DNA of 64,000 bases from Monarcha castaneiventris obscurior (GCA_026261815.1 JAMPIT010000894.1:50937147-51001146), one strand, 5' to 3'. Shown: positions 12,401-24,045, counted from the first letter of the stretch. A program made the numbers and translations. Notes: generated by a model not told the origin, from the letters alone.

Positions 12401-15380
12401 CCAGCCAAGTTCCCTTCTGGTTAACCGAGTATTAAAGATTCTCACCGAGTTGTTCGGCCTGTACCACAGACTTCAATTCTAGCTATAACTGCATTCTTCC
12501 AGTTTCCTACTTGAGCAAGTGTGGATTGAGACAATGGTGAACTGGGCCTTTGAATCTGGAGCCCCACCAGACCTTAGAGATCTCTTGCATCTACCTCTTT
12601 TTGTCATAGAAAAAAAATTGTTTGAGCAAAAACTTAACCCTGCATTTCTCTTCATTCTCACTGACCATTTGTTACCACCATCATACTCTACCGTCCTTGC
12701 AGTTCCCACATTACAATATCCAGCTTCCTTCATTCCTCTCTCCGCAGATGTTTCAGGATTTCATTACATCAAGCTTTGCATCTCCCACCACTCACCATTA
12801 GAAGGAAGCATTGCAGTAACACGGTGTGGACACATCTGGGACTGGCCTCAGTAGTCCTTAGACTTTTGGCTGCTCACTGCAGTACGAGAAATTTGGGGAC
12901 TGAACTCTGTGGAGCTCAGATGAATTACTCACCTGGAGTTCCTAATTTTAATGCCTGTTCAGCTGTTTTCTGTTTCACATTCGTATTTGTTATTCAAATG
13001 AATAACTTAGATCCTGATTACTTAAAAAGCAACCAAACCTTGCAGCACAAACATTTCATGCTTTCAGTTCTGAAAGTTAATTAAATTATTTAGGAAAACA
13101 AAACAAACAAAACCAAACCAACAAATAAACACACACACACCCCCAAACCCCAAAAGAATAAAAGTACAGTAAAATTCTTTCTGTAAACAAAGGTAAGTAA
13201 CAAATATTTCTTAAACATTCAACCCTATGGCAAATATTCATGGAATAGAACATATACATCATGCTATTTTTTGTGGTTTTGGAAGACTTGTTCTCCGAAG
13301 GTTTCTGTGGGGAAGGATCGGCTTTTGAGATCACAGCACACAGATGGAAGAACTCTCTTCATGGTTGAGAGGTTATCTGTCATTTCCCTGAGACTTTAGT
13401 ATGTAGGGACATTAGATCCATAAACCAAGAAAGGCAACCAACAATCTACCACTAGAAGTGCAAAAATTCCTAAAGATGACAGAAGGCACATTTCCTAAGG
13501 GCAGGGAGAATAAAAGTGCAAAAACAGCTGAGACAAGGGACCAACAAAAAGCACATGCCTCATGTAGTTTCTACAGCTCAGCAATCCTTCTTCCTTCCAC
13601 CCAGTTGCAATGAGTACCTAATACAGCAAAGAAACCATTCTCAGTCCTGAATGCGTCAGAATTTGAGAGAAACAACTGAAGAAAAAGCTAAAGGCCACAA
13701 CCTCTAATGAGAATTTTAGTCTCTTGGGTATCACAGGTTCTTTAACTTCATCAGGCAAGCTTGAATTTGTAAAGCATATAACTTGTGTTGGAATTACTCT
13801 TACCTTCTGTGCTTCTCATTGCCAGACTACACTAACATGATTTTACCCATTTTTTTTAACTTGCTTTTGCAAGGCGGGCAGAGAAGGAAAAAAGAAAGAA
13901 GCTAAAAACTGTACAGTGCTTTGCATATTTTTATAGTTTTGTTTATTAGTTTGTTTTCCCACTCTAGCTCCCCAAAAGGTGTCCTTTTTCCTACAATCTT
14001 TTCTTTGCAGGCACTTCAGTTCTCCTGCTGTTTGGTATTCACAAGATCCAGCCATAATCTGGCCCTTTACAATGAACCATATAATAAAAATCACGTTTAG
14101 CAAATTGTCGTAGAAGCAGATTATTTTCGTGTTTCTGTGACTGCTGAGTCAGAATAGAACCTGACAGCATTCAATGCACATTCAAGCACGAGACATGGGT
14201 GTACAATATGCACAGCCCACAAGCAGAAGGTCTCTGAAAAATTAGATCAAATCTCCTTGTTAACCCGTAGGTAAATTATATTTATCTCTCAAGAGTTGTG
14301 TTAACTCCCTTAAGCAGAAAGACATTCACTAAAAACAATATTTGGAACAGATCAAATTGTACTTTCATTAAATTTTAATAGAAATAGAAAACCCAAACAT
14401 TCTTCCCCAGCACACTAACTCTACAAACCAACTCCCTACAACTTTAAGTCATGGCAGGGATGTCTGTTTATCATTTAGGAAAGGTATAAAAATGGGGATT
14501 AGTAAAGAGGTAAAATGAGATGCATAGTCAAGATGATATTTTTGTCTAGCCACTGGTGAATAAACATATGTCATTGAAAATTTAGACATTACATGAAATA
14601 TTAAGAATTAATTTAATGATAGAAATAATGTCAAAGGTGTGCACAGCAAAAGACAAACTAAATATCTGAAAACCTTCAACAACCAGACTAAAATAGAAGA
14701 GATTTCACATGGAAAACAAATACCTATCAATCATTCACAGAGAGGAAAACTTCGAAAAAAAAAAAATGGGACTCTGGAATTCACATTTCAAATACCTGGT
14801 TTTTTTATGAGAGACTCAAGAGGACTCTATTTTCAATACTAAAAAAGAAAACTCTGTGTACTGCAATTCTGAACTTTAATGAGCAGCTATTACCTATAAC
14901 ACTAATTTGAGACAAAGCTCTAAACAATCTCACATTTAACTCAGAGTATATGGTACTATTTTCGCGCAGACGGAGCACCATAACTCCCTTCAAATTTCCT
15001 CTGGGACCTCAGCTTCCCAAGTGTGCCATGTTTCATTGTAACAAGTCCTAAACTGAGGTAAACAAAGTGTTTCACAGAAGCTGGATCTGGTACATGAACT
15101 TCAGACCTGGAGTTCAGCATCCTGACAGCTATCCTGATTGCAATGCACATTCTTCCCTCTGAAGTCTGTTGAGACTCAAAACACAAAAAAATTTGCTGTG
15201 GATTTTTTCTTTTTATATTTTTAGCAACTTTTAATAGGAAGTTTCTCCTGCCATTTGGAAGAGTGAAATTATATAATTAGTATTATTGTTGTTACATTTC
15301 TACCTTTGTGATATGTAGAAACACAATGATTAAAGGGGATGAACAACCTTCAAAATGTGGATTAAATGGTATTCAATTCT
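9430..15380. other. Gene-free DNA with A/C-rich low-complexity tracts
   Basis: No gene is recognised. A/C-rich tracts lie at about 10084-10155 and 13087-13152, the second containing a short CA run. Two overlapping open frames at 12519-12854 and 12776-13084 are of moderate length but show no recognisable domain and no splice or promoter context I can defend. Confidence 0.5.
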
Positions 15381-15404
15381 TGTAAAGGTGTAGGCACCTT
15401 TACA
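15381..15404. repeat. Perfect hairpin, 10-bp stem
   Basis: TGTAAAGGTG (15381-15390) and its exact reverse complement CACCTTTACA (15395-15404) are separated by the four bases TAGG. The arms place two AGGTG words tail to tail, a half-site shared by T-box and zinc-finger E-box binding proteins. It could be a protein site, an RNA hairpin or chance. Confidence 0.8.
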
Positions 15405-15409
15405 GATGT

Positions 15410-16740
15410 TCACAGATTATGGCTCAGGTAAACACTATAGCAGACAATCTATATTTTTAAAAAAAGACATTTTTCTAAAACTGCACTAAAAAGAGCCAGT
15501 AGTTAAAGTTTTGTTAAAATTAAGTGACACAGTAGCATTTGTTCCTTTTCTTTGCAAATATTGATTATTCACATATGGACCAGAACACATTTTTATCATC
15601 TTTAAAACAAAATTAATTTTTCTTTTGATTTTTATGTGGCAGACAACAATTCAATTTGAAAGGAAAGGAGTTTATATTTCAGTCAGTGGATTCAGAGAGA
15701 TGCTACACATTATGTGACTCCTTCTCTCATTTATTGCTAGAACAACCACAGCAATTACATAATCTTCTAAAACTATCATCACTTTTATCAACCCTGAGGC
15801 TGGTTAAACAACTTCTGCCAGGATGATCCTCCAAAAAAGTCTTCTATTGTTTGAGGAAAAAGAAAGAAACCAATTACATATTCTGATCATCCATGAAGCA
15901 CAGCATCTTCATAACTGTTGAATTTAGTAGTAAAAACACTGATATTTACATTCAAGTTCCTGAACAAAGGGTTGCAGTCTTGAGGCTTATGGTGTCTTAA
16001 AGAGAGAACAGTGGAAAATACTCTCTAAGTGAGCTTTTAAATAATTCAAAATCTCATTGCCAAGGATGGAATTCTTTTGTTTTATCACTTCATTGTACAA
16101 AATCAGGCATAAAAACTATGCCCGCAAAATCCCAAATCTGAATTCCATTCCTTTTCATGTACAAGTCCCACTAAATAGCAAAGGAGAGAAGAGAGAGCAA
16201 TGGGGAGGAGAATGGAATGCACACAGTCTACGCCCTATCTACAAACAATTGCATTTGCTTCATATGGAATAGTTGGTGCAGTAATATTCAGGAAGTGAAA
16301 TTATAAGATACAGCTAGGTGAGTGTCCATTGAGCAAATCTATAGCTCCTTTATTTGTGAGAAAATGATGACACTTTTAAGGAGAATGTGCATATCTGTTT
16401 CCTGACAAAGAGATAAGAGTCTAGAGCATATATAGGGAGATACAGAAAAGATAGGGAGGCAAGAAAAGAACTGTTCAGTCCAGCTCCCATGGAAATGCTC
16501 ATTGAAGAGCTATTTAGGAAAGACTACACTTCAAAAAATTTGGATCCTCTGAGAAAATAGATTTAGCCTAGGGAGAATTTGAAGCAGTTGAAATGCTATA
16601 GTTTTTCTTCAGTTGAAATAAAATAGCTTCTTTTCTCAGAGAGTTCAGAAGGAACCATATTTATCCCCAACTGAACCATTTGTTCTCTCTCCCAAACCAG
16701 CACTCTCCTATAAGGATTACAGAGATGATGGAAGTAAAAG
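15410..16740. other. Gene-free AT-rich DNA
   Basis: Unique sequence with no recognised gene, repeat or RNA. A purine-rich region develops towards the right end, leading into the G-quadruplex motif at 16743. Confidence 0.5.
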
Positions 16741-16742
16741 AA

Positions 16743-16764
16743 GGGATGGGGAAGGGGGAGAGGG
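16743..16764 (+). other. G-quadruplex motif
   Basis: Four G-runs (GGG, GGGG, GGGGG, GGG) are separated by loops of 2, 2 and 3 bases, satisfying the usual rule of at least three Gs per run with short loops. It lies inside a purine-rich tract about 360 bases left of the candidate regulatory element at 17030-17400. Confidence 0.7.
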
Positions 16765-17126
16765 CCAGTAGTGAAAATACATCTTCAAACTTAGATCATG
16801 TCCCACTGAAAACTGGAGCAGGGATATATTCTAGTATGTGAAGCGCTTTCTTGTTTGACTTATGTGAACATAGAGTTATAACAAGAAATAGAATAAAATG
16901 TAAAATTCTTTAAACATGTAAAGCACAATTTCCTTTTCCACAGGAGAGTCATCTTTTGGAAAATGAGAAGGAATTAATAAGAAAAATTACAGTTGAATGA
17001 AGCGAGAGGGTTGAGAGACTTTTTAAATTCATTTTGAAAGTCCCACTGCAGAGAAATCAGAAAGCTCTTTATTTTTAATTTGGAGGTTCTTACAGCCTAA
17101 TCCTCGCAAAGGCTGGCTGCTCACTT

Positions 17127-17208
17127 GCTGACTCGGCGAGTTTCCCCTTCCTACTGCTGGTGGAGAGTGATCAATGAATTGACAAATGCCACTGACTGCC
17201 GAGTCAGC
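17127..17208. repeat. 11-bp inverted repeat of GCTGACTCGGC
   Basis: The arms at 17127-17137 and 17198-17208 are exact reverse complements. Each arm includes a CpG, uncommon in this AT-rich window, so chance pairing is less likely than for an AT-only inverted repeat. Confidence 0.85.
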
Positions 17209-17345
17209 CCTGCAGAGGTTTGCCTGAGGGAAATTTGCACACTGAAGAGTCAAAGCCAGAAAAACAGAAATAAAACCCACCGAGACAGAGTTCTCTGTGC
17301 AGGAGGAGGCAAAGAACGGAACATGAAGGCAAGGAAGGACACAAA

Positions 17346-17383
17346 GGGGGCAAATGGGTGGGTGGGAAAACGCAAGGCGTTTT
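17346..17383. other. G-quadruplex motif abutting a palindrome
   Basis: G-runs at 17346-17350, 17356-17358, 17360-17362 and 17364-17366 with loops of 5, 1 and 1 bases form a strong plus-strand quadruplex motif. It is followed without a gap by the perfect inverted repeat AAAACGC / GCGTTTT (17367-17373 and 17377-17383, 3-base spacer). Confidence 0.75.
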
Positions 17384-17409
17384 ATTGTCTACAGTTTATG
17401 GCCTGCTAA

Positions 17410-18350
17410 AACTATTGAAGCGTGTGATGGCTGGGTTCAGCACTGAGAGAGAGATTAAGGGATGAGGGGACAGATCACAGTGTAAAGGGAAAAACTGCTA
17501 GCTTGTGAAGTTCTCTGCACAAAGGGCTGCGTAAGACAAAGGATGTCTTACAAAGGATGTCAGATGCTCCTCCTGCCAATAGCCTTTACAGGTTCATAAA
17601 CCGGTGGGAGCAAATCAGAGTTCAGACTCCCAAGATCTGGACATCTAACTTGAGCCCAAGATTCCCTAATAATTGAGTGAAATGAGTCCAGTTTCATCCT
17701 AGAACTTTGTGCTGATGGATTGAAGTGAATTTATTTGTCATTTAGGTAGGAGAGATGTTTTCATACCAAGATTGCTAGACACTATGACAGCAAAAAAGAA
17801 TGATCATTAGGAATAATCCTGGTATCAATGCAGGTTTACCATTTGCAGCATGTACCAAAAAAATGAACAAATCTTGCCTTTTCGCCCTTCTGCTTCAAGA
17901 AGCTGTTCTCCTCTTAAATTTCATTTAGTCATATAATACTATGGTTCTCTTCTCCCATGCTTCTTAAAATGTATCCTGCCACGTATTTGAGACAAAAATA
18001 AGTGCCTCTCTAGTGCTTGCCATGTATTTTTTACTCCACGTCTTTTCATATTTTCCTTGCAGTGGGCTTCCATAAGAAGCACCTGCCCAAACTTTTATTA
18101 CCAGTACCCTTTCTTCTAGTTTTTACAGCAACTTGCTCCTGTGTATCAGAGTTCTCTTTACCTCTCCTTAGGAATTCCCAAGTCTGAAACCTCATTTAAA
18201 AGTTATCCAGTCCATCTATTACATAAGGAAATTTTTAGACATCCTATCAAGTCCAAAAGAAAAACTCCTCTACTACTTTTTAAAAATTTTCACGAGGGAA
18301 TAAAGTCCCCTCTTCTCCTTAAAGCTGAGTATTTTGTTCTGCAGAGAGAT
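17410..18350. other. Gene-free DNA
   Basis: No gene, RNA or mobile element is recognised. A short direct repeat containing AAGGATGTC occurs at about 17540-17562. Confidence 0.5.
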
Positions 18351-18434
18351 AGCTGAACTAATAACAGTGAAGATCACAGATCTGAGTCAACCAGCTGAAC
18401 TAATAACAGTGAAGATCACAGATCTGAGTCAACC
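18351..18434. repeat. Perfect 42-bp tandem duplication
   Basis: Two identical 42-base units starting AGCTGAACTAATAACAGTGA stand head to tail (18351-18392 and 18393-18434). No difference between the copies means the duplication is recent or, less likely, an assembly artefact. The unit contains GATCACAGATC. Confidence 0.95.
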
Positions 18435-18542
18435 AAAATTTTCCTCTTAAGAGTGATCTCACCTTTTCCTGAGAAAGGGCAGAGCAGCAGTCAGATGAGT
18501 TGGGAAGATGCCTGCTGCAATTTTAAATAAATTGTACTCCAA

Positions 18543-18692
18543 CCATAGAAACACAGAATGTCCTGAATTGGAAGGGACCCCAAGGCTCATCAAAGTCCAA
18601 CTCCTGGCCCTGCACAGGACACTCCAACAATCACACCTTGTGAATTTTTAAAAAACCAATCCCTTGAAGCTTGTGTTGGACCTGCTTTCACT
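18543..18692 (-). mobile_element. CR1 LINE 3'-end fragment
   Basis: Read on the minus strand this is the terminal part of an avian CR1 retrotransposon. On the plus strand it begins with a CATAGAA...CACAGAATG tail, then GAATTGGAAGGGACCCCAAG and a stretch ending in CCTGCACAGGACACTCCAA that is typical of CR1 3' ends. Similarity fades after about 18650 and is weak to 18692. Only the 3' untranslated end survives, which fits the usual 5' truncation of LINE insertions. Confidence 0.85.
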
Positions 18693-18699
18693 TTATTAT

Positions 18700-21020
18700 T
18701 ATTCAACAGTTGGCCTGTATATTACAAAGAAACTTTACAAAGAAAATTACAGGCTCTGTCTTTCCAAAAGATTTTCTTCCAGGTCAAATACAGTTCTAAA
18801 AATTAAGCTTTAGAAACTGCTGGAAGATCCTGATTATATTTTAGAGTTTAAAATCTTTTAAACTCAGGTGACAAACACCAAAGGAAACATTCAGATAGTT
18901 GAAACAGAATAGAAGCTTGAATATTTATTTTCTAAAATGTATTAACCATGCATCTACCTATAACATTTAATCTGTTTCTGTCACTGTTCTAGCCAGGAAA
19001 AAGTGGAAAATGATGTGACAGTGACAGCCATAACAATCTGCTCTCTGAAAGTACATGGATTACAGTAAAGGAACACAGAAATTAGTCAGATTGTAACAGG
19101 TCACAAATGAAGGTCTGTGCTGTGGCAATATATCTGAATGGTAACATAGTCAAAAGACAGTCATCAAAATGAAAAAGTGGCAACCAACAAAATATAAAAT
19201 AACATAATGTGATTTTGTAATGGCCGATTCCAACACCCATTTATGATAGCTGGTTTTAAGACTTTCTGTTCAGTCTCTGTTTTTTTCCCCCATACCAGTG
19301 TTGCAGCTGAGAAAATTCTACTTTTAGAGTGGTTTATTATCAACAATTTATAAAAAACCCAAAACAAAACAAAACAAAAAAAACCCCAAACAATAAAGAT
19401 CAATAACAACAAGAACAAGCATTTGGGATTTTATTACATGATTTTTACAGAGATAAAAAAACAATGTTAAGAATTTTCTAAGTGAAGAATATGTAGACTC
19501 TTGCTAGCTATGCTCTTTTTTCTTTAAACCTGTAATGCATGCTAAAATTGTAAAACACAGTGAAATCACAAAATATAATGAATGAAATAATCTGCCTCAG
19601 AAAAATCTCAGGCTTCAAAAAAAGGCTTACAAACCAAAAAAAAAAAACCACAAAACCCAACAAGATTTTTCATCATGCTCTTTAAACCCCATGTGTTCAG
19701 AGCCCATGGCCAATAGCAAGGTAACCAAGGAGCTGATTTCCTCAAGTGATGTGTTCCTCAAATTCTACTCCACTGTGAGGAAGACAGTTATGTCTCGTAC
19801 TCATTTTTTTATCCTTCCTTTCAGAAGGAAAGAAAGCAAAATATTCAGAACTGGAGTACATGGAGATTTTTCACTAGAGCAAAAAAATGTAACCAGCATT
19901 TACATAGCTCATTATGGCCTTTTATAAATGTCTTTTTTCCCTCCCACAGTATTGAAGAGATTATAATGGCCACAATTTGTGGGAGAAATGAAAAGTCTAG
20001 ATGTTTTATAGCAAAATCTTCATCCTTTCTTTTCTTGTTTGTGAAGATAGCTTTGGTTCTTTTTGTCTTCTCACAAGAACTGGGTTATTAAAAGTCTTCT
20101 AAAATCCTCACAATCAAGAAAAGAATTTTCAGAATTTATGCTGAAAATTACATGAAGAAATATGAGTAATAAGCGGTATCCCCAGCAATGTCGAACCATA
20201 GAACTTGATTTTATTAGTTTTCAATCTCAGGTTGATAGGTTTCTGATTAATGAAGCATTTGTTCTGCATCACAAAACAAGGGAAGAATATCCTTCTAATG
20301 CCAATGACTTGCATCCAAGAGTTAATTACTACGTGACCTTCAATCATGCTCCTGTTTTAGGACTAGAAGCACCTATTTTTAGTGTGAATAAAGTTTAAAA
20401 GTGAGAGCATGTGTCTTTGAAATAATAACCTTGGCATACTGTGTAGTCACACATTCCCCTACATACAGTCTGATTTTAAAAATTAAATCACAAAGCTTTC
20501 AACATACAAACTCATGACTGATTCGTAAAACACTGAAAACATATCTAAACTCCACATGAGTTTAAAGCATGGTTCTTCTGGCCAGTTCTTCTGTAACTAC
20601 AATAGTCAAAGACAGTAATATAAAATAAGCTAATCACATATAGGCTTTTGTTGCTGCAGAGAAGCCTAAGTATTGTGGTTAAGGAAGATGGATTAAGCTT
20701 CTGCTGCATGCTGTCAGGTTTTGATTGTAAATTCTGACCTCTGATAAACTAAAGCCAGTCTTAAAAGAAATTTAAAAAATTAAAATTAAAAAAAAAAGGA
20801 GGAAAAAAGGGGAAAAAATGAAAACTGAGGAGAAAAAAAAGGTCCATCATGTGCAAGGTTTCTATGGAACTCTGTCAGCACTAGAGATATCCTTCCTAGG
20901 AACACAAAACAACACTCTGAATTTATTTTGCTGAAAAAATAGCCAGTAGTTTCCTAGAATAAACAGCAAGGAATATCCTCACTAAAGGCCTGTCTCTAAA
21001 GACACTTGAATGCTAATCTA
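18700..21020. other. Gene-free DNA with A/C-rich tracts
   Basis: A/C-rich low-complexity tracts lie at about 19352-19402 (CAAAA units) and 19618-19665. An open frame of 78 codons at 20162-20398 has a mixed amino-acid composition but resembles nothing I recognise. No RNA gene or transposon is identified. Confidence 0.5.
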
Positions 21021-21110
21021 GAACTAGGAACAGACATACCAGCAAGCTGGATCAGACCTGTGGATCACCTAGGCTCCACTTTCAACATTACAAAATTCTC
21101 TCTAGTTCAA
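21021..21110 (-). mobile_element. Ancient CR1-type LINE tail
   Basis: The plus-strand text GAACAGACATACC...GCTGGATCAGACC...GGATCACCTAGG matches in order the reverse complement of the terminal segment of the old CR1 families abundant in turtles and crocodilians. That terminal segment has a pattern of the kind CCTAGTCTGATCCAGTATGGC. About eight extra bases interrupt the match. The rest is decayed beyond recognition, and the right border is uncertain. Confidence 0.55.
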
Positions 21111-22039
21111 ATCCAAGCAAACTAAAGAAATCTTTCATTACCTCCCACTCCAAGGCCCTTTGAAAAACATTTCCCAGAATTTGAAATACCACAGTTGATA
21201 TGATTTCTAAAACAGCTCATTCCTAATGGAACTTGAAACATAAACAACACTGTTTTGCAATCTGTCACAGCATTCTCTCCTGTGACTGCTGCAGCACATC
21301 TCAGCTGACGATTCCAGAGAGCATTCAGGAAACAGGGAACCTCCTCTTTGAAGAACAATGACACAAAATAGAAAAAATACAACAGATTTAGTAGAGCCAT
21401 ATTCTCATAGATACTTAGTAAATCAGCCACAGGTAACAACTCCCACTAGCATTTAATAGAGTACTGAAGTAATAATGCTATCTCAGTGCAAATAAAATGG
21501 GAAATAACTATCAAACCAGTTTTTGTTTTCTAGTACTAGTCACAGTATTTGCCCACTCACTTGTTTTCATTCCCACTTTGTCCCTCATGGCTTATCTCTC
21601 CATAACATAGTTAACACTACGCATGAAGCTTTCTTATAGTTGGAGTGAATGTCTGCCAATTGCAGAAACTTCACTACCAGTACAGAAACCTCCCTTTCTT
21701 ACTAGAGAACAGCAAAATGGATTAGAGCCCAAGTCAACAAAACATGTATACATATATGTGTATGTCATTATCACCTACCCAGCTCCATCATCACAGCTCT
21801 AGGGTCAAGAACAGATGGAAAGATCAGGGAGTAGAGGACCCCTGGGAAAAGGAAATATAATTTCTCTGCATCCTTTGGACTTCTGTCACCTGGATCCAGG
21901 CAACAGTCTCTGCTCCACCCTTAATTCTTGGCCATTACTGGCACATAGAGAAATTTGTAGTAAGTTGCAAACTGAGGCAGTGTCACACTATCAAGCTTCA
22001 ATACAAAAAACTAATAAGTAAAACCAGGTTGTTTCATAT
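21111..22039. other. Gene-free DNA
   Basis: No feature is recognised. Part of 21111-21180 could be further decayed CR1, but I cannot align it with confidence. Confidence 0.45.
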
Positions 22040-22372
22040 AATCATAGAATTGTCTGGTTTAGTAGGAACCTTAAAGATCATCCAGTTCCAGCCCCTTGCC
22101 ATGGGCAGGGACACCTTTCACCAGACCAGGTTGCTCAGAGCTCCGTCCAGCCTGGCCTTGAGCACTGCCAGGGTTGGAGCATACACAACTTCTCTGGGCG
22201 ACCTCTTCCAGTGTCTCACCACCCTCACAATTAAGAATTTATTCCTAATATCTAATCTAAACCTACTCTCTCTCAGTTTGAAGCCATCACATCAGAAATG
22301 TCCTGTCATTACACGCTCTTATAAGTAGCGTCTTTCTAAAACTCCTGTTGGCTCCCTTCCACTCCTGGAAGG
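22040..22372 (-). mobile_element. CR1 LINE 3'-end fragment
   Basis: This is a well-preserved avian CR1 3' region in minus orientation. The plus strand starts ATCATAGAAT, then shows the typical order of CR1 landmarks: CAGCCCCTTGCCATGGGCAG, ACCAGGTTGCTCAGAGC, CAGCCTGGCCTTGA, CTTCTCTGGG, and TGTCCTGTCATTACACGCTC. It ends near CCACTCCTGGAAGG. It is the least decayed of the CR1 copies here. No coding part of ORF2 beyond the extreme 3' end is visible. Confidence 0.92.
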
Positions 22373-22690
22373 AAAAAAACCTGGAAAACTGCATGGAAGT
22401 CTGTGACCCTCCTGCCCCTGGGTCATCACAGGACCCTGCCTGAGACATTGCTGGGAATTTGGCCAGGGAGCTGCTCCCTAGGGAGTAGGAGCAATAGGGC
22501 TGAGGCTGTCCTACATCAATCCCTCTCACACAGCAGCTCCTCACAGGACCCCCAGTGTGCGCACCAGGCTGCTGGGTAAAACCTGTCCCTGGGAGCAGGA
22601 TTCTGTGCCTTTGCTCTGCAACTTTGTCATGGTACAGTGGGAAAGCTTGGATAACTGTACTGTGTTTAAATGGCACTAGCAGCAATTTTT
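22373..22690. other. Unidentified GC-richer segment next to CR1
   Basis: Base composition rises clearly compared with both sides, with words such as GACCCTCCTGCCCCTGGGTC and GGGAGCAGGATTC. It is not part of the CR1 3' end. The texture resembles a bird LTR or another repeat, but I cannot name a family and see no convincing termini. A minus-strand open frame of 132 codons covers this segment and part of the CR1, and looks like chance. Confidence 0.4.
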
Positions 22691-23969
22691 CAGTCTAACG
22701 TGCAGTAGTTACTGACTCTTTTATTTAGAAACTTTGGACAAACGAAGATATAGAAATTAGTTTAGAAAAAAAATGGTGTTAATTTATGTCCCCCAGATTT
22801 GTCTTGAAAATAAGATCACATTTGCTTTGCACCTACAAGTGCAAGCTCTTTTCCAGACAATTTGAGTATACTTAGGCATCACACCTCTGTGTTTGCCTTC
22901 TACTTCAAGTACTGTCCACAGTTACAACTATTTTTCTGTTCATACTCTGACCTACTCTGGGCTTGATAACAGTTATTTTTGGGGGGGTTTTGAGAGTGCC
23001 AAAAACGGGTACAAGTCCCAAAGAACAAATAATTTAAAAAATGGGAGCAAGCACCATGCCACAAAGTCCACAAGTAGAACAGAATGAATGGCATGAACAA
23101 AATGCAATTCAAGTGTCCACTCTTCCTTATTCAAAATCACAGCTTTGACTCCCTTTGTCACTCTTGTTTGGTTCACTGTCATCATCCCTGCAAGAGTTTG
23201 GCAACCAGAATCTGACAGAAAGTGACAGTAATGCAGTCATCCTTTGCTTTTCTTACAGCGGCAGCTGTCAGAAGCGATACCACATTAAGCCAAAGTACCA
23301 GTCATCATGAAGCTTTTCCAACATTAAAATTTAAGAATATACCTTTGGAGAGTTTAAAGTAAGTTAGGATTGTCATTTCATGATAGATACAGAGATAGAT
23401 GGATAAAGGAATGGATAAGACAGACAGCAAGTGTTACAGCATTATTTGAAGAGGCCATTTTGAAAACCCAATTTATGCATTCTTGCTGTACAAATTGCAG
23501 AAATAATAGGGATATTGCACAGAATAGCATTCCAGGTATCATTTGCTGACTACATTAATAATATCAAGGAACTCCCTCAACTTAGATAGTAGATTAAAAA
23601 CTCCACCATTCTCTCATAAGCATTGTTACACTATTTCTTTTTCTCTGACACGTCTTTGGGTACTTGTCATTTTAGTCCTGTCCTGTCCAGGCCAGTTTAT
23701 CTTTCATATATAGTCTGAATCTATAAACATACCCACTAGTAGAAACACACATTTTTTTGAAATGTTAGCTGGTCATAGGAAAAGTCTATCTGAAAACAGC
23801 AACTCAAATCAACAACATAAGGAAAAAAGTCAATGGAGATTAAAAAAAAAAAAATCAAAAAAATGCTTCCAGGTGTGAAAAATGTTTGGGTTTTTTTTTC
23901 AGGGAGTCCTATCTAACAGCGTTGAAGAAAATGCTAACCCAATTTAATCCTAAATAAAATAAAGTGCTA
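22691..23969. other. Gene-free DNA with one exon-like unit
   Basis: Unique sequence apart from simple tracts. A run of eight Gs lies at about 22980. An exon-like unit at 23259-23358 is listed separately. A decayed GATA/GACA-like run is at about 23385-23425. Confidence 0.5.
23259..23358 (+). other. Candidate 100-nt exon-like unit
   Basis: The acceptor CTTTGCTTTTCTTACAG is good and the donor AAA followed by GTAAGT is strong. One frame is open across all 100 bases when the first two bases complete a split codon, giving 32 codons plus two bases. It starts AAVRSDTTLS and ends near IPLESL. The peptide is not recognised. In AT-rich DNA a 100-base open frame in one of three phases is not rare, so this may be a pseudo-exon. 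Confidence 0.18.
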
Positions 23970-23982
23970 AATAATAATAATA

Positions 23983-24045
<63 letters not shown>

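Larger units (their letters stand above)
17030..17400. promoter_or_regulatory. Candidate regulatory element with paired Maf/ARE-like sites
   Basis: This block is richer in G, C and CpG than its surroundings. GCTGACTCGGC (17127-17137) recurs as its exact reverse complement GCCGAGTCAGC (17198-17208), 60 bases apart. Both contain TGACTCGGC, close to the Maf recognition element and antioxidant-response cores (TGCTGAC half-site, TGACnnnGC). Further right are a G-quadruplex motif (17346-17366) and the palindrome AAAACGC-AAG-GCGTTTT (17367-17383) followed by a caudal/HOX-like TTTATTG. An enhancer, or the promoter of an unannotated transcript, would fit. No TATA box or initiator is clear enough to claim a promoter. 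Confidence 0.35.

Noticed and set aside
22287..22685. 132-codon open frame, minus strand
   Set aside because: It spans the end of a CR1 fragment and the adjoining GC-richer block. The length follows from lower stop frequency there.
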